DNA of 64,000 nt from DASQZK01 sp963809925 (lineage in GTDB: Bacteria > Bacteroidota > Bacteroidia > Bacteroidales > GCA-2748055), in NCBI GenBank assembly GCA_963809925.1, contig CAWELH010000006.1, forward strand, positions 186,001 through 250,000, written 5' to 3'. The notes under the pieces were generated by a model. The model saw nothing but the letters and a program-made list of their open reading frames with translations. It did no database searches and was not told the DNA's origin. Every line of letters begins with the position of its first letter. Within the stretch, counting starts at the first letter, position 1. Positions 33,781 through 43,269 of this stretch are shown here, in pieces. Both the position numbers and the translations under genes were made by a program.

Positions 33781-36700
33781 ATGGACAAATCAATAAAAAA
33801 AATCATACTCCTGGGATCGGGAGCATTAAAAATCGGAGAAGCCGGAGAATTTGACTATTCAGGATCGCAGGCACTCAAAGCCATGCGTGAGGAAGGCGTG
33901 GAAACCGTACTCATCAACCCGAACATTGCAACGGTTCAGACCAGCGAGGGGGTTGCTGATAAAATTTACTTCCTGCCTGTCACTCCTTATTTTGTTGAGA
34001 AAGTCGTAGCACGGGAGAACCCGGATGGCATACTCTTATCCTTTGGAGGTCAGACTGCTCTGAATTGCGGTATTGAACTATTTCGAAGCGGGATGCTCGA
34101 AAAATATAATCTCAGGGTTCTGGGCACGCCGGTTCAGGCCATCATCGATACGGAAGACCGGGAAAATTTCGTAACAAAACTCGGTGAGATAAAGATCAAA
34201 ACTCCCCGCTCATTTGCGGTTACCTCGGTGGATGCTGCAATAAAAGCTGTGGATTCGATTGGTTTCCCGATCATCATAAGAGCGGCGTATACCCTGGGTG
34301 GCCAGGGCAGCGGATTTTGCTCCGACATTGAAGAGCTGCGGCAGATGGCAGGAAAAGCGTTTTCATACTCATCTCAGATCCTGGTTGAAGAATCTCTCAA
34401 AGGTTGGAAAGAGATAGAATATGAGGTGGTACGCGATCAGTACGACAATTGCATCACGGTTTGTAATATGGAAAATTTCGACCCACTGGGTATCCATACC
34501 GGGGAAAGTATTGTTGTGGCTCCTTCGCAAACACTCAATAACAGTGAATATCATAAACTCAGGAAGATATCCATTGATCTTATCCGCCACATAGGAATTG
34601 TTGGTGAATGTAATGTGCAGTTCGCCCTTGATCCCGAATCAGAAGATTACCGGGTCATTGAAGTTAATGCACGACTGTCACGGTCCAGCGCACTGGCATC
34701 AAAAGCCACCGGCTATCCACTTGCCTTTGTAGCAGCTAAGCTTGCTCTCGGATACGGGCTGCATGAACTGAAGAATTCCATCACCAGAACCACACCTGCC
34801 TTTTTTGAACCTTCGCTCGATTATATCGTCTGCAAGATTCCGCGCTGGGACCTGAATAAATTCATCGGGGTATCCAAACTTATCGACAGCAGTATGAAAT
34901 CTGTGGGCGAGGTTATGGCAATCGGAAGAACGTTTGAAGAGGCGATCCAGAAAGGTCTTCGAATGATCGGCATGGGAATGCATGGCTTTATCGGCAATCA
35001 CGACCCCGGTGCCGAAATTGATATCGATCTTGCACTGAGTGAGCCCACGGACATGCGGATCTTTGCCATTGAAGAGGCGTTTGAAAGGGGCTACAGTATT
35101 GACAGGATTCATGATCTTACTAAGATTGACAATTGGTTCCTGTTTAAGCTGAAGCGGATCTACGACCTTAAGAACGAACTTTTTACGTATAACGCGATCG
35201 AAGATGTTCCATCAGAACTGTTGATTGATGTAAAAGTTGCCGGATTCTCGGACTTCCAGATCGGACGGGTGGTGTATAAAAATGAAGATATTGAGGATTG
35301 CATGCTGAAAGTCCGTGATTTCAGAAAAAGTGCCGGCTTACTTCCTGTCGTAAAACAAATCGATACCCTGGCCGCCGAATACCCGGCCAAAACCAATTAC
35401 TTGTACCTGACCTACAGTGGCAGTGAACATGACATTGCATTTGAAAATGACCACAAATCGGTTATCGTTCTGGGTTCCGGTGCTTACCGGATCGGCAGCT
35501 CAGTAGAATTTGACTGGTGTAGCGTAAATGCGCTGAACACGGTCAATGAAGCAGGGTACCGTTCTGTGATGATCAACTACAACCCGGAGACCGTAAGTAC
35601 CGATTATGACGTATGCGACCGGTTGTATTTCGATGAACTATCCTTTGAACGAGTGATGGATATCGTTGAGCTTGAGTCCCCGAAAGGCGTTATCGTATCC
35701 ATGGGAGGACAGATCCCAAACAACCTGGCTATGCGTCTCTATCGTCAGGATGTCCCTATCCTTGGTACTTCGCCTGTTTCCATCGACAATGCCGAAAACA
35801 GGCATAAATTTTCCATGCTCCTCGATACCCTGGGTATTGATCAGCCACGATGGAAGGAGCTGACAAGCTTAGATGAGATAAATGATTTTGTAGATGTTGT
35901 TGGCTTCCCCGTTTTGATCAGGCCATCGTATGTATTGTCGGGCGCTGCCATGAACGTCGTATCAAACAAAGAGGAAATGGCGCACTTCCTGAAGCTGGCT
36001 GCCCGTGTCTCCCGGCAGTATCCTGTTGTTGTTTCCGAGTTCATTGAACAGGCTAAGGAGATTGAGATTGATGCTGTATCAAAAGACGGCGAACTGTTCA
36101 CCTATGCCATATCCGAACACGTTGAATTTGCCGGCGTCCATTCCGGTGATGCCACCATGGTTTTTCCGCCGCAAAAGATCTATTTTGAAACAGTAAGACG
36201 CATTAAACGTATTGCACGCGACCTGGCAAAAGTGCTCGAAATTTCGGGGCCATTCAATATGCAATTCCTGGCAAAAGATAACGACATCAAGGTCATCGAG
36301 TGCAACCTCCGGGCTTCCAGAAGCATGCCCTTCGTTTCAAAGGTGCTGAAAACCAACCTCATTGAACTAGCCACGAAGATCATGCTGAAAGTTCCGGTTG
36401 AAAAGCCACACGAATCCAGCTTCGATCTTGATTATATCGGCATCAAAGCACCGCAATTCTCGTTTTCACGACTTAAAAAAGCGGATCCCATCATCGGGGT
36501 TGACATGGCCTCAACGGGTGAGGTGGGATGCATCGGTGAAAATTTTTATGATGCTGTGCTGAAATCAATGCTCTCCGTGGGATACCGGATTCCTAAAAAG
36601 AACATCCTACTTTCCACCGGGCCTATGCGCTCAAAGGTGGAACTCGTTAACAGCTGTAAATTGCTCCAGGAAAAAGGGTATAATCTTTTCGCCACTTTCG

Positions 36701-36996
36701 GAACTCATAATTTCCTTAAGCTGAACGGCATTGAATCCACCTCTCTGCACTGGCCCGATGAAGATAAAAAACCGAATACACTTGACTATCTCAGGGAGGG
36801 CATGATCGATCTCGTGATCAATATTCCAAAAGACCTCTCCAAGGTAGAACTGTCAAATGACTATACGATCAGGAGAAGTGCCGTGGACTTTAATATTCCA
36901 CTAATAACCAACGCACGACTTGCCAGTGCCTTCATAATTGCATTTTGTAAAATGGGTATTGAAGAGCTCTCGGTGAGAAGCTGGAATGAATATTAG
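33781..36996 (+). CDS. carB: Carbamoyl-phosphate synthase large subunit
   Basis: 1071 residues, full family length. Two ATP-grasp synthetase halves can be seen. The first has IGEAGEFDYSGSQALKAM and TLGGQGSGFCSD. The second begins near residue 560 with VLGSGAYRIGSSVEFDW and continues with YVLSGAAMNVVSN. A C-terminal MGS-like allosteric domain (about 935-1071, LLSTGPMRSKVELVNS) follows. It makes carbamoyl phosphate from bicarbonate, ammonia (from glutamine via CarA) and two ATP, feeding both arginine and pyrimidines. carA is not in the window. Its place opposite the argR operon suggests arginine-linked control. Confidence 0.95.
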   Translation: MDKSIKKIILLGSGALKIGEAGEFDYSGSQALKAMREEGVETVLINPNIATVQTSEGVADKIYFLPVTPYFVEKVVARENPDGILLSFGGQTALNCGIELFRSGMLEKYNLRVLGTPVQAIIDTEDRENFVTKLGEIKIKTPRSFAVTSVDAAIKAVDSIGFPIIIRAAYTLGGQGSGFCSDIEELRQMAGKAFSYSSQILVEESLKGWKEIEYEVVRDQYDNCITVCNMENFDPLGIHTGESIVVAPSQTLNNSEYHKLRKISIDLIRHIGIVGECNVQFALDPESEDYRVIEVNARLSRSSALASKATGYPLAFVAAKLALGYGLHELKNSITRTTPAFFEPSLDYIVCKIPRWDLNKFIGVSKLIDSSMKSVGEVMAIGRTFEEAIQKGLRMIGMGMHGFIGNHDPGAEIDIDLALSEPTDMRIFAIEEAFERGYSIDRIHDLTKIDNWFLFKLKRIYDLKNELFTYNAIEDVPSELLIDVKVAGFSDFQIGRVVYKNEDIEDCMLKVRDFRKSAGLLPVVKQIDTLAAEYPAKTNYLYLTYSGSEHDIAFENDHKSVIVLGSGAYRIGSSVEFDWCSVNALNTVNEAGYRSVMINYNPETVSTDYDVCDRLYFDELSFERVMDIVELESPKGVIVSMGGQIPNNLAMRLYRQDVPILGTSPVSIDNAENRHKFSMLLDTLGIDQPRWKELTSLDEINDFVDVVGFPVLIRPSYVLSGAAMNVVSNKEEMAHFLKLAARVSRQYPVVVSEFIEQAKEIEIDAVSKDGELFTYAISEHVEFAGVHSGDATMVFPPQKIYFETVRRIKRIARDLAKVLEISGPFNMQFLAKDNDIKVIECNLRASRSMPFVSKVLKTNLIELATKIMLKVPVEKPHESSFDLDYIGIKAPQFSFSRLKKADPIIGVDMASTGEVGCIGENFYDAVLKSMLSVGYRIPKKNILLSTGPMRSKVELVNSCKLLQEKGYNLFATFGTHNFLKLNGIESTSLHWPDEDKKPNTLDYLREGMIDLVINIPKDLSKVELSNDYTIRRSAVDFNIPLITNARLASAFIIAFCKMGIEELSVRSWNEY

Positions 36997-37062
36997 ATCG
37001 TCAGAATTTCGGTACGATAGAATATCCGAAGAGAGATCAACGATGAGTGCATAAAATGCAAA

Positions 37063-37106
37063 AAATGTGTAAAATGTATCCACAATTGGCTCCTTTTTAC
37101 ACATTT
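37063..37106. terminator. Bidirectional terminator between carB and atpG
   Basis: A perfect 12-bp stem AAATGTGTAAAA/TTTTACACATTT (37,063-37,074 and 37,095-37,106) with a 20-nt loop lies between the convergent ends of carB and atpG. AT-rich flanks fit use from both sides, though the loop is long. Confidence 0.45.
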
Positions 37107-37127
37107 ATTGTTCCTGTCGGAAATTAT

Positions 37128-38030
37128 TTAGCCATCTTCCAGCGCATTTGCTCCGCTCACAATTTCAAGAATCTCATTTGTGATACTTGCCTGGCGGGCC
37201 TTGTTGTAGTCCAGCCTCAGCGCCTTAAGCAGATCCGAAGCATTATCGGTAGCCTTATGCATTGCGGTCATCCGCGCCCCGTGTTCGGACGCGTTGGAGT
37301 CGAGAATAGCTTTGAAAAACTGGAGCTTAAGACTCTTTGGTATAAGTTCCCTGACAATATATTCCTTTGAAGGTTCGAAGATATAATCGGTATGAGTATG
37401 AAGGATCTTTCCTTTTTCCTGTTGATCAGCTTCAGGTTCTTCTGCCACAGGTAGAAATTGTTCGTCGGTGAGATCCTGAACCGCAGCATTTCTAAACTGA
37501 TTATAAACCAATTCTATGCAATCATATTTACCGTCGCTGAACATGGCCATGATCGCTTCGGCCTTCGTGGAGGCGTTATCATATGTCAGGTTATCGAAAA
37601 TACTATGGTCGGACAAAATGATATTGTATCCTCTTTTCTTCAGAAATTCATGCCCGGACTTACCAACGGTATAAAAATCAACCTGGTTCCTGGCGAGCTG
37701 GCTGCCGTAGCGGTCGTGAGCTATGGCGACTGCCCGTTTCTGAACATTTGTATTAAAAGCACCGCACAAACCCCTGTTTGAGGTGATCACCACGAGAAGT
37801 ACTTTCTTAATTTCCCGCTTTGTGAGATATGCATTGTCCAGGTCATTTTGTATGGCGTCGCTGATAGACATCAGAATTTCCTGAAGTTTATCGGCATAGG
37901 GCCTGAGCTGGACAATGGCATCCTGGGCCTTTCTGAGTTTCGCAGCAGACACCATTTTCATTGCGCTGGTGATCTGTCTGATCGATGAAACAGATCCGAT
38001 CCTTGTCCTGATCTCCTTTAAATTTGCCAT
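37128..38030 (-). CDS. atpG: ATP synthase F1 subunit gamma
   Basis: 300 residues. The N-terminal helix (MANLKEIRTRIGSVSSIRQI) and the C-terminal helix (EILEIVSGANALEDG) form the coiled-coil rotor shaft. The central Rossmann part contains LLVVITSNRGLCGAFN. An acidic insert near 205-230 (EEPEADQQEKGK) is common in this phylum. Last gene of the operon, 16 bp after atpA. The beta (atpD) and epsilon (atpC) genes do not follow and must lie elsewhere. Confidence 0.95.
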   Translation of the reverse strand: MANLKEIRTRIGSVSSIRQITSAMKMVSAAKLRKAQDAIVQLRPYADKLQEILMSISDAIQNDLDNAYLTKREIKKVLLVVITSNRGLCGAFNTNVQKRAVAIAHDRYGSQLARNQVDFYTVGKSGHEFLKKRGYNIILSDHSIFDNLTYDNASTKAEAIMAMFSDGKYDCIELVYNQFRNAAVQDLTDEQFLPVAEEPEADQQEKGKILHTHTDYIFEPSKEYIVRELIPKSLKLQFFKAILDSNASEHGARMTAMHKATDNASDLLKALRLDYNKARQASITNEILEIVSGANALEDG

Positions 38031-38046
38031 TTAAGAGATTTTCTGT

Positions 38047-39633
38047 TTATTTGGTTTTTCTGTAATTCGCAGTAAGCTCGGTGGCTACAGCTGTCATGGT
38101 TTCTGTCATATCATCGCTGAGTTCACCTTTAGCCAGCCTGTCGAGAACGTCTTTATGTTTCACCTCCATAAATTCCAGGTATTCCACTTCAAAATCTTTT
38201 ACTTTATCAACAGGAATATCGCTAAGCAATCCTTTTGTCCCGCAAAAGATGATCGCAACCTGTTTTTCGACGGCCATAGGCTGATGCAGACCCTGCTTCA
38301 GGATTTCCACGTTCTTAATACCTTTGTCGAGAACCGACAATGTAGCAGCATCGAGGTCAGAGCCGAATTTAGAGAAAGCTTCAAGTTCCCTGAACTGTGC
38401 CTGGTCGATCTTCAGCGTACCTGCAATTTTTCTCATTGATTTTACCTGGGCATTGCCACCCACCCTGGAAACTGAGATCCCAACGTTAATAGCAGGTCTA
38501 ACCCCAGAGTTAAAAAGGTTGGTTTCAAGGAAGATCTGTCCGTCGGTGATGGAGATCACGTTTGTCGGAATATATGCAGAAACATCACCGGCCTGCGTCT
38601 CAATAATGGGCAGTGCGGTAAGCGAGCCCCCACCTTTAATCATGGGTTTCAGCACTTCGGGGAGATCATTCATTTGTGAAGCAATCTCATCCGATTCGAT
38701 AATTTTTGAGGCTCTTTCAAGCAGCCTGGAATGGAGATAGAAAACATCGCCGGGGTATGCTTCCCTTCCCGGCGGACGTCTCAGGAGCAGCGAAACTTCG
38801 CGGTACGACACTGCCTGCTTTGAGAGGTCGTCGTAAATGATGAGTGCATGGCGTCCGGTGTCCCTGAAAAATTCACCGATGGTTGCACCGGCAAAAGGCG
38901 CATAGAACTGAAGTGCTGCGGGGTCAGCTGCAGTAGCCGCAACAATTACGGTGTAGGGCATGGCACCAGCTTCTTCAAAGACCTTGGCAATGTTAGCAAC
39001 CGTTGATCCTTTCTGTCCTATGGCAACATAGATACAATAAACGGGAGTTCCTTTATCGTAAAATTCTTTCTGATTGATAATGGTGTCGATGGCGACAGAT
39101 GTTTTACCGGTCTGGCGGTCACCGATGATCAGCTCACGCTGTCCCCTGCCAATAGGGATCATGGAATCGATGGCTTTTATACCTGTTTGAAGCGGTTCTT
39201 TTACCGGTTGCCGGTAAATAACTCCGGGGGCTTTTCTTTCAAGCGGAAGTTCGTAGGTTTTTCCCTGAACCGGTCCCCTGCCGTCGAGTGGTTCACCCAG
39301 GGTGTTGATAATACGTCCCAGAAGACCTTCTCCTACATTGATGGAAGCGATTCGCTTCGTCCTTTTAACGGTATCACCTTCCCTGACGAGTTCCGAAGAA
39401 CCCAGGAGTACTGCGCCAACGTTGTCTTCCTCAAGGTTCAGTACGATACCCATAATACCGCTGTTGAATTCGATAAGTTCGTTGGCCTGCACCTTTGATA
39501 ATCCGTAGATACGGGCAATACCGTCACCCACCTGTAATACGGTACCAACCTCTTCCAGTTCAACTTCAGTTTTAAAACCCTGAAGCTGTTTCTTTAATAC
39601 TTCAGATACTTCTGCAGGTTTAATTTGAGCCAT
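38047..39633 (-). CDS. atpA: ATP synthase F1 subunit alpha
   Basis: 528 residues. The P-loop GDRQTGKTSVAID, the family signature PAINVGISVSRVGG and the arginine-finger region are all present. It is the non-catalytic nucleotide-binding subunit of the F1 hexamer. It follows atpH after 9 bp. Normal length, no anomalies. Confidence 0.97.
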   Translation of the reverse strand: MAQIKPAEVSEVLKKQLQGFKTEVELEEVGTVLQVGDGIARIYGLSKVQANELIEFNSGIMGIVLNLEEDNVGAVLLGSSELVREGDTVKRTKRIASINVGEGLLGRIINTLGEPLDGRGPVQGKTYELPLERKAPGVIYRQPVKEPLQTGIKAIDSMIPIGRGQRELIIGDRQTGKTSVAIDTIINQKEFYDKGTPVYCIYVAIGQKGSTVANIAKVFEEAGAMPYTVIVAATAADPAALQFYAPFAGATIGEFFRDTGRHALIIYDDLSKQAVSYREVSLLLRRPPGREAYPGDVFYLHSRLLERASKIIESDEIASQMNDLPEVLKPMIKGGGSLTALPIIETQAGDVSAYIPTNVISITDGQIFLETNLFNSGVRPAINVGISVSRVGGNAQVKSMRKIAGTLKIDQAQFRELEAFSKFGSDLDAATLSVLDKGIKNVEILKQGLHQPMAVEKQVAIIFCGTKGLLSDIPVDKVKDFEVEYLEFMEVKHKDVLDRLAKGELSDDMTETMTAVATELTANYRKTK

Positions 39634-39642
39634 GATCTGTTA

Positions 39643-40191
39643 TTATTTTTCGATTGATGATTGTAGTAATAGTTTCTTCATTCTGGTCAGGCTGTTCACA
39701 ATGCTGGCATCATATTGTTCGTCTTCGACCTTAAGGACAAATCCCCCGATAATAGAAGGCCGGATCGTTTCTTCCAGTTCAATACCCGAATCAAAGGTTT
39801 TCTCCAGTATGGAGACAAACTGTTTCCGTGTGGTTTCATTTATATCGGAAGCAACAATGATCTCAGCCTTTTTAATTTTTTTCTCTTCACGCCAGTATTT
39901 TGAAAAGTTCCTGATGATGCCATCAAGGAATGCTTCCCTCTTATTTTCAAGAACAAGGGTAAGAAAATTGAATGTTAGCGGATTAATCGCCGACTTGAAG
40001 ACGGAGGAAACGAGTTTCTTTTTTTCGGAGACTTTGATAACAGGGCTTTCCAAAAACTCCTTAAATCCTACAGCTTTCAAATTGACTTCGAGAAGTTTGA
40101 TATCTTTCATTACCTCTTCGGTGAGTTTTTCTTCCAGAGCAGTTTGAAACAACGCCTTTGAATACCTCACAGAAATTTTACTATCATTCAT
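39643..40191 (-). CDS. atpH: ATP synthase F1 subunit delta
   Basis: 182 residues. It is helical at the N-terminus (ISVRYSKALFQTALEE) with the conserved C-terminal strand block GGFVLKVEDEQYDASI. It links the peripheral stalk (subunit b) to the top of F1. It sits 16 bp after atpF and 9 bp before atpA. Confidence 0.93.
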   Translation of the reverse strand: MNDSKISVRYSKALFQTALEEKLTEEVMKDIKLLEVNLKAVGFKEFLESPVIKVSEKKKLVSSVFKSAINPLTFNFLTLVLENKREAFLDGIIRNFSKYWREEKKIKKAEIIVASDINETTRKQFVSILEKTFDSGIELEETIRPSIIGGFVLKVEDEQYDASIVNSLTRMKKLLLQSSIEK

Positions 40192-40207
40192 AAGATCCGC
40201 AATTTTC

Positions 40208-40702
40208 TTAATTCAATTTAACATCTTCAAGAAGCCTTTCGATAAGCTGCTTTCGCTCTTTATCATCACCAAGCCTGGATCTCAGAATCTTCTCGGCAAT
40301 ATCGACCGATAAAGCAGCCACCTGGTTTTTGATTTCACTGATGGCCATAGCTTTCTCATTTCTGATATTGATCCTGGCTGCCTCAATCAGTTTCTTTGCT
40401 TCTTCTTCCGCTTTTTCTTTCGCCTCGGCAATGATGTTGTCTTTAACTTCCCTGGCTTCCCTCATTATCTTATCACGCTCAACACGTGCTTCGGCCATGA
40501 TTTTTTCATTGTCGGACTGAAGTTTCTGCATTTCTTCTTTGGCTTTTTCCGCAGATTTTAATGCCGATTTGATACTGTTTTCCCTTGTTTTTACAGCATT
40601 CAGAATAGGTTTCCAGGCAAAAGATCTCAGTATAATGAGCAGGATCGAAAAGATGATCACTGTCCAGAAAATTACGCCAAGTCCCGGTGTTATAAGATTC
40701 AT
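40208..40702 (-). CDS. atpF: ATP synthase Fo subunit b
   Basis: 164 residues. One N-terminal membrane helix (about 8-27, GVIFWTVIIFSILLIILRSF) is followed by a long charged alpha-helix rich in Glu/Lys/Ala (about 35-140) that forms the peripheral stalk. Normal length for a single b subunit. No second b' gene is seen. It follows atpE after a 73-bp gap that contains a hairpin. Confidence 0.94.
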   Translation of the reverse strand: MNLITPGLGVIFWTVIIFSILLIILRSFAWKPILNAVKTRENSIKSALKSAEKAKEEMQKLQSDNEKIMAEARVERDKIMREAREVKDNIIAEAKEKAEEEAKKLIEAARINIRNEKAMAISEIKNQVAALSVDIAEKILRSRLGDDKERKQLIERLLEDVKLN

Positions 40703-40732
40703 GATATTTGAATATTTATTTCATTTCAAAAA

Positions 40733-40770
40733 ATAACCCGGTACTGCAACCAACCGTTGCAGTCCGGGTG
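40733..40770 (-). terminator. Hairpin between atpE and atpF (partial terminator)
   Basis: On the minus strand CCCGG-ACTGCAAC pairs with GTTGCAGT-ACCGGG around a 5-nt loop, with one bulge or mismatch. TTATTTTTTG follows. It has the form of an intrinsic terminator but lies inside the operon, directly after the c-subunit gene, where it could raise atpE mRNA relative to the genes downstream. Confidence 0.55.
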
Positions 40771-40775
40771 TTTAC

Positions 40776-40982
40776 TCATTTAATCAATGCGATAACTACA
40801 GCAAACAGAGCTACTCCTTCGATTAGAGCGGCAGAAATGATCATATTCGTCTGTATCATCGATACAGCTTCAGGCTGACGGGCTATAGCGTCCATAGCCT
40901 GTCCACCGATTCTACCGATTCCGATTCCTGCTCCAATTGCGGCAAGTCCAGCGCCAATTGCGGCGAATGTTGCACCAGTCAT
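40776..40982 (-). CDS. atpE: ATP synthase Fo subunit c
   Basis: 68 residues in two membrane helices. Helix 1 has the Gly motif GAGIGIG, the polar loop is ARQPE and helix 2 carries the ion-binding Glu55 in LIEGVALF. The EG.ALF pattern, without the neighbouring Ser/Thr of sodium-binding rings, suggests a proton-driven ring. Many copies form the rotor ring, so it needs higher expression than its neighbours. Confidence 0.95.
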   Translation of the reverse strand: MTGATFAAIGAGLAAIGAGIGIGRIGGQAMDAIARQPEAVSMIQTNMIISAALIEGVALFAVVIALIK

Positions 40983-41013
40983 AATGATTTGGTTTTAAAT
41001 TAAACAACTACTA

Positions 41014-42093
41014 TCAATGATGATGTTCGCGTGTCGCAAGACCTATAAACAATGCGGAAAGCAAAGTAAATACATATGCCTGCAACACGGCCACCAGGAT
41101 TTCAATACAATCCATAAAAACGACAAATGCAACCGATGCCGGTGCAACTGCCAGAGATTTGAAAATAAATATCAGAGAAACAAGCCCGAGTACGATGATG
41201 TGTCCGGCAGATATGTTTGCAAAGAGTCGGACCATAAGCGCAAAGGGCTTTGTGAATAAGCCTATAATTTCAACGGGCACCATGATAGGGGCAAGCCACC
41301 AGGGCACACCAGGTGTGGCAACAAGGTGTTTCCAATACGTTTTTGTACCACTGAACTGAGTAATCATAAAGGTAAACATGGCAAGTACCATGGTTACGGC
41401 AATATTGCCTGTAACATTCGCTCCGAAAGGGATAATCCCCGGAACCAGTCCAAGAATATTACTTGCCAGTATGAAGAAAAATACGGTAAGAAGATATGGC
41501 ATATGCCGCTCGTACTTTTCAGGACCGATATTTGGTATTGCCACTTCATCGCGGATAAAAACGATCATCGGTTCTATAAACCCATTCAACCCTTTCGGGA
41601 TGACAACTTTCTTCCGGCTATAAATTCTGCCCATTCTGACAAAAATCAGCAATAGCAGGGTTGCACCGAAAATGATACCGACGACGGTACGTGTAATGGA
41701 AAAATCGAGGGGATGAACCAGCTCACCGGCTTGCGTCGTCTCCACTATTTTTCCCACATCATCCCCTTCCTCAGAAATCCGGAAACCCATATATTCATGC
41801 CCTTCTTCGAGTTTAGAAGACATAAAGAACGTTAAACCCTTTTCTTTACTATACAGGATAACGGGCAAAGGTATGATTACTTCTTCACCATCGGACCAGG
41901 TCCAGAGATGCCATTCGTGTGAATCCCGGATATGTCCCATTATGAATGTGGCCGGGTCAAATTGATCTTCATTTTCCGCATCAACGGTCCCTGAGGATAC
42001 GTGTTCCGGTTCATCTGATGCAAATACCGGATGTGCGATGAAAAATGCTACTATGAAAACCAGTCCCCTGATATATAATTTTCCCTGAGCCAT
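41014..42093 (-). CDS. atpB: ATP synthase Fo subunit a
   Basis: 359 residues. A signal-peptide-like N-terminus and a ~120-residue extracytoplasmic extension (rich in Asp/Glu/His) precede the membrane part. Such extensions are usual in Bacteroidota. The stator Arg lies in FALMVRLFANISAGH, and the last helices include LQAYVFTLLSALFIG. It forms the proton half-channels against the c ring. It lies 31 bp before atpE. Confidence 0.95.
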   Translation of the reverse strand: MAQGKLYIRGLVFIVAFFIAHPVFASDEPEHVSSGTVDAENEDQFDPATFIMGHIRDSHEWHLWTWSDGEEVIIPLPVILYSKEKGLTFFMSSKLEEGHEYMGFRISEEGDDVGKIVETTQAGELVHPLDFSITRTVVGIIFGATLLLLIFVRMGRIYSRKKVVIPKGLNGFIEPMIVFIRDEVAIPNIGPEKYERHMPYLLTVFFFILASNILGLVPGIIPFGANVTGNIAVTMVLAMFTFMITQFSGTKTYWKHLVATPGVPWWLAPIMVPVEIIGLFTKPFALMVRLFANISAGHIIVLGLVSLIFIFKSLAVAPASVAFVVFMDCIEILVAVLQAYVFTLLSALFIGLATREHHH

Positions 42094-42099
42094 CAGAAA

Positions 42100-42486
42100 T
42101 TATAACTTTTTAGATTTCAAATGATTAACAAAATTAAGTAAAAGATATAAAGTAAAGGCCAAATATATTATAAAAAACGTCACCACAAACCGTGTCGACA
42201 AGGTTTTAAACCACAGCATTGAAAAGCCAATCAATACAGCATAGAGCAGAAATTTCAGTCCAATGGCCAGCAGGGTCCGCTGCACTCTTTTGGCCTCGCT
42301 TTTTTCAAAACCCGAATAGAAAATCGCAGAAACAATGAACGAGATAATAAGGCTTCCGGTCAGGACTACAGCAGTCTGCAAAAAATTGATCTCTGCCGGG
42401 AAAAGGTATTTGAATAGGAATGCAATAATCGCAAGGGTAACATAGATCATCAAAAGTATTCCTGAATTTTTAATGAACAACGTCAT
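42100..42486 (-). CDS. AtpI-like small membrane protein
   Basis: 128 residues with four membrane helices (about 7-25, 35-57, 71-91 and 97-117) and a basic C-terminus. Size, topology and place between AtpZ and atpB match AtpI-type proteins, which assist c-ring assembly. Sequence similarity cannot be judged by eye. The start overlaps the AtpZ stop by 4 nt. Confidence 0.6.
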   Translation of the reverse strand: MTLFIKNSGILLMIYVTLAIIAFLFKYLFPAEINFLQTAVVLTGSLIISFIVSAIFYSGFEKSEAKRVQRTLLAIGLKFLLYAVLIGFSMLWFKTLSTRFVVTFFIIYLAFTLYLLLNFVNHLKSKKL

Positions 42487-42731
42487 TTTTTAAACTTGAT
42501 AAAATCATGGAGTGCGGTGTAGAGCGCAATAAAGACGCCCAAAATAGAAAAAATGACAATGAAAAGCGGATTCCCTTTATTAAATTTTTCATCAAGTTTC
42601 AATCCTCCCCAAACCGCTATCAGGATGATCGCGACCATTTCAAAAGCCATTCCGGAATATCTGATGTATTTCTGAGGTCCGGAATATTTACTTTTCTTTT
42701 TGTCCTTTTGGTTCTGGGGTAATTCCGACAT
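42483..42731 (-). CDS. AtpZ/AtpI-family Fo accessory protein
   Basis: 82 residues from the chosen ATG (42,731); an ATG three codons upstream is possible. A basic N-terminus (KDKKKSKYSGPQKYIRYSG) precedes two membrane helices (about 28-45 and 55-74), the form of the F0F1 ATPase accessory family (PF09527). Such proteins are linked to magnesium or calcium supply or ring assembly. The start lies inside the bactofilin gene (44-bp overlap), so the two are translationally coupled. Confidence 0.75.
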   Translation of the reverse strand: MSELPQNQKDKKKSKYSGPQKYIRYSGMAFEMVAIILIAVWGGLKLDEKFNKGNPLFIVIFSILGVFIALYTALHDFIKFKK

Positions 42732-43083
42732 TGGGCACATTTGATCCTGACATATCACATTTTCCGGAGAATACGGCCCCTGGTTCAATGGCCAGCCTGT
42801 TGGTGGTAATTTCACCGTTAAGGCGGGATTTTGCTCTCAATGACAGAAGCTCTGAAATGAATACCTTTCCTTCAATCGTACCTTCTACCTCAAAATTCTT
42901 ACAGTACACTTCACCATTGATCTTACCGCTTTCGCCGACGATCACCTTGCCCTTAGTATTGAGATTCCCCTTAAGACTGCCGTCAACCCTTATATCACCG
43001 TTAGAAGTAATATTCCCCTCGATGAGGGTGCCGACACCGATAAGGTTTATCGTATTGCTCTCTGTTTCAAAATTTTTTGCCAT
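42688..43083 (-). CDS. Bactofilin
   Basis: 131 residues from the ATG at 43,083 (MAKNFETESNT). The frame is open upstream but that part is unlike the family. The bactofilin core is a beta-helix of short repeats: GTLIEGNITSNGDIRVDGSL, GKVIVGESGKINGEVYCKN, GTIEGKVFISELLSLRAKS. It polymerises without nucleotide into cytoskeletal filaments that position wall enzymes. The disordered Pro/Lys-rich tail is typical. It is the first gene before the ATP synthase operon, as in other Bacteroidota. Confidence 0.92.
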   Translation of the reverse strand: MAKNFETESNTINLIGVGTLIEGNITSNGDIRVDGSLKGNLNTKGKVIVGESGKINGEVYCKNFEVEGTIEGKVFISELLSLRAKSRLNGEITTNRLAIEPGAVFSGKCDMSGSNVPNVGITPEPKGQKEK

Positions 43084-43121
43084 AATTAGCTTTGTATTTA
43101 AGGAACAAAAATGATAATTGA

Positions 43122-43129
43122 CAAATATA
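43122..43129 (-). promoter_or_regulatory. Promoter -7 box for the bactofilin-atp operon
   Basis: TATATTTG on the minus strand, an exact TAnnTTTG, lies 39 bp before the bactofilin ATG. Predicted transcription start near 43,115. No convincing -33 TTTG. Confidence 0.5.
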
Positions 43130-43269
43130 AGAATAATTTTAATGGTTCTGAGTTGAAGTCCATATATGCATGAGGCGCAAGAGCAACGATGAAAACGGTC
43201 ATGCCATTGCGCCCTATATAAAAACATCAGAAATTATTTCGTCAGGCCTCTGCTTTAAATGTTAACCAT

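Noticed and set aside
43084..43227. N-terminal extension of bactofilin (48 codons)
   Set aside because: It contains the promoter -7 box and is not bactofilin-like; MAKNFETES at 43,083 is the better start.
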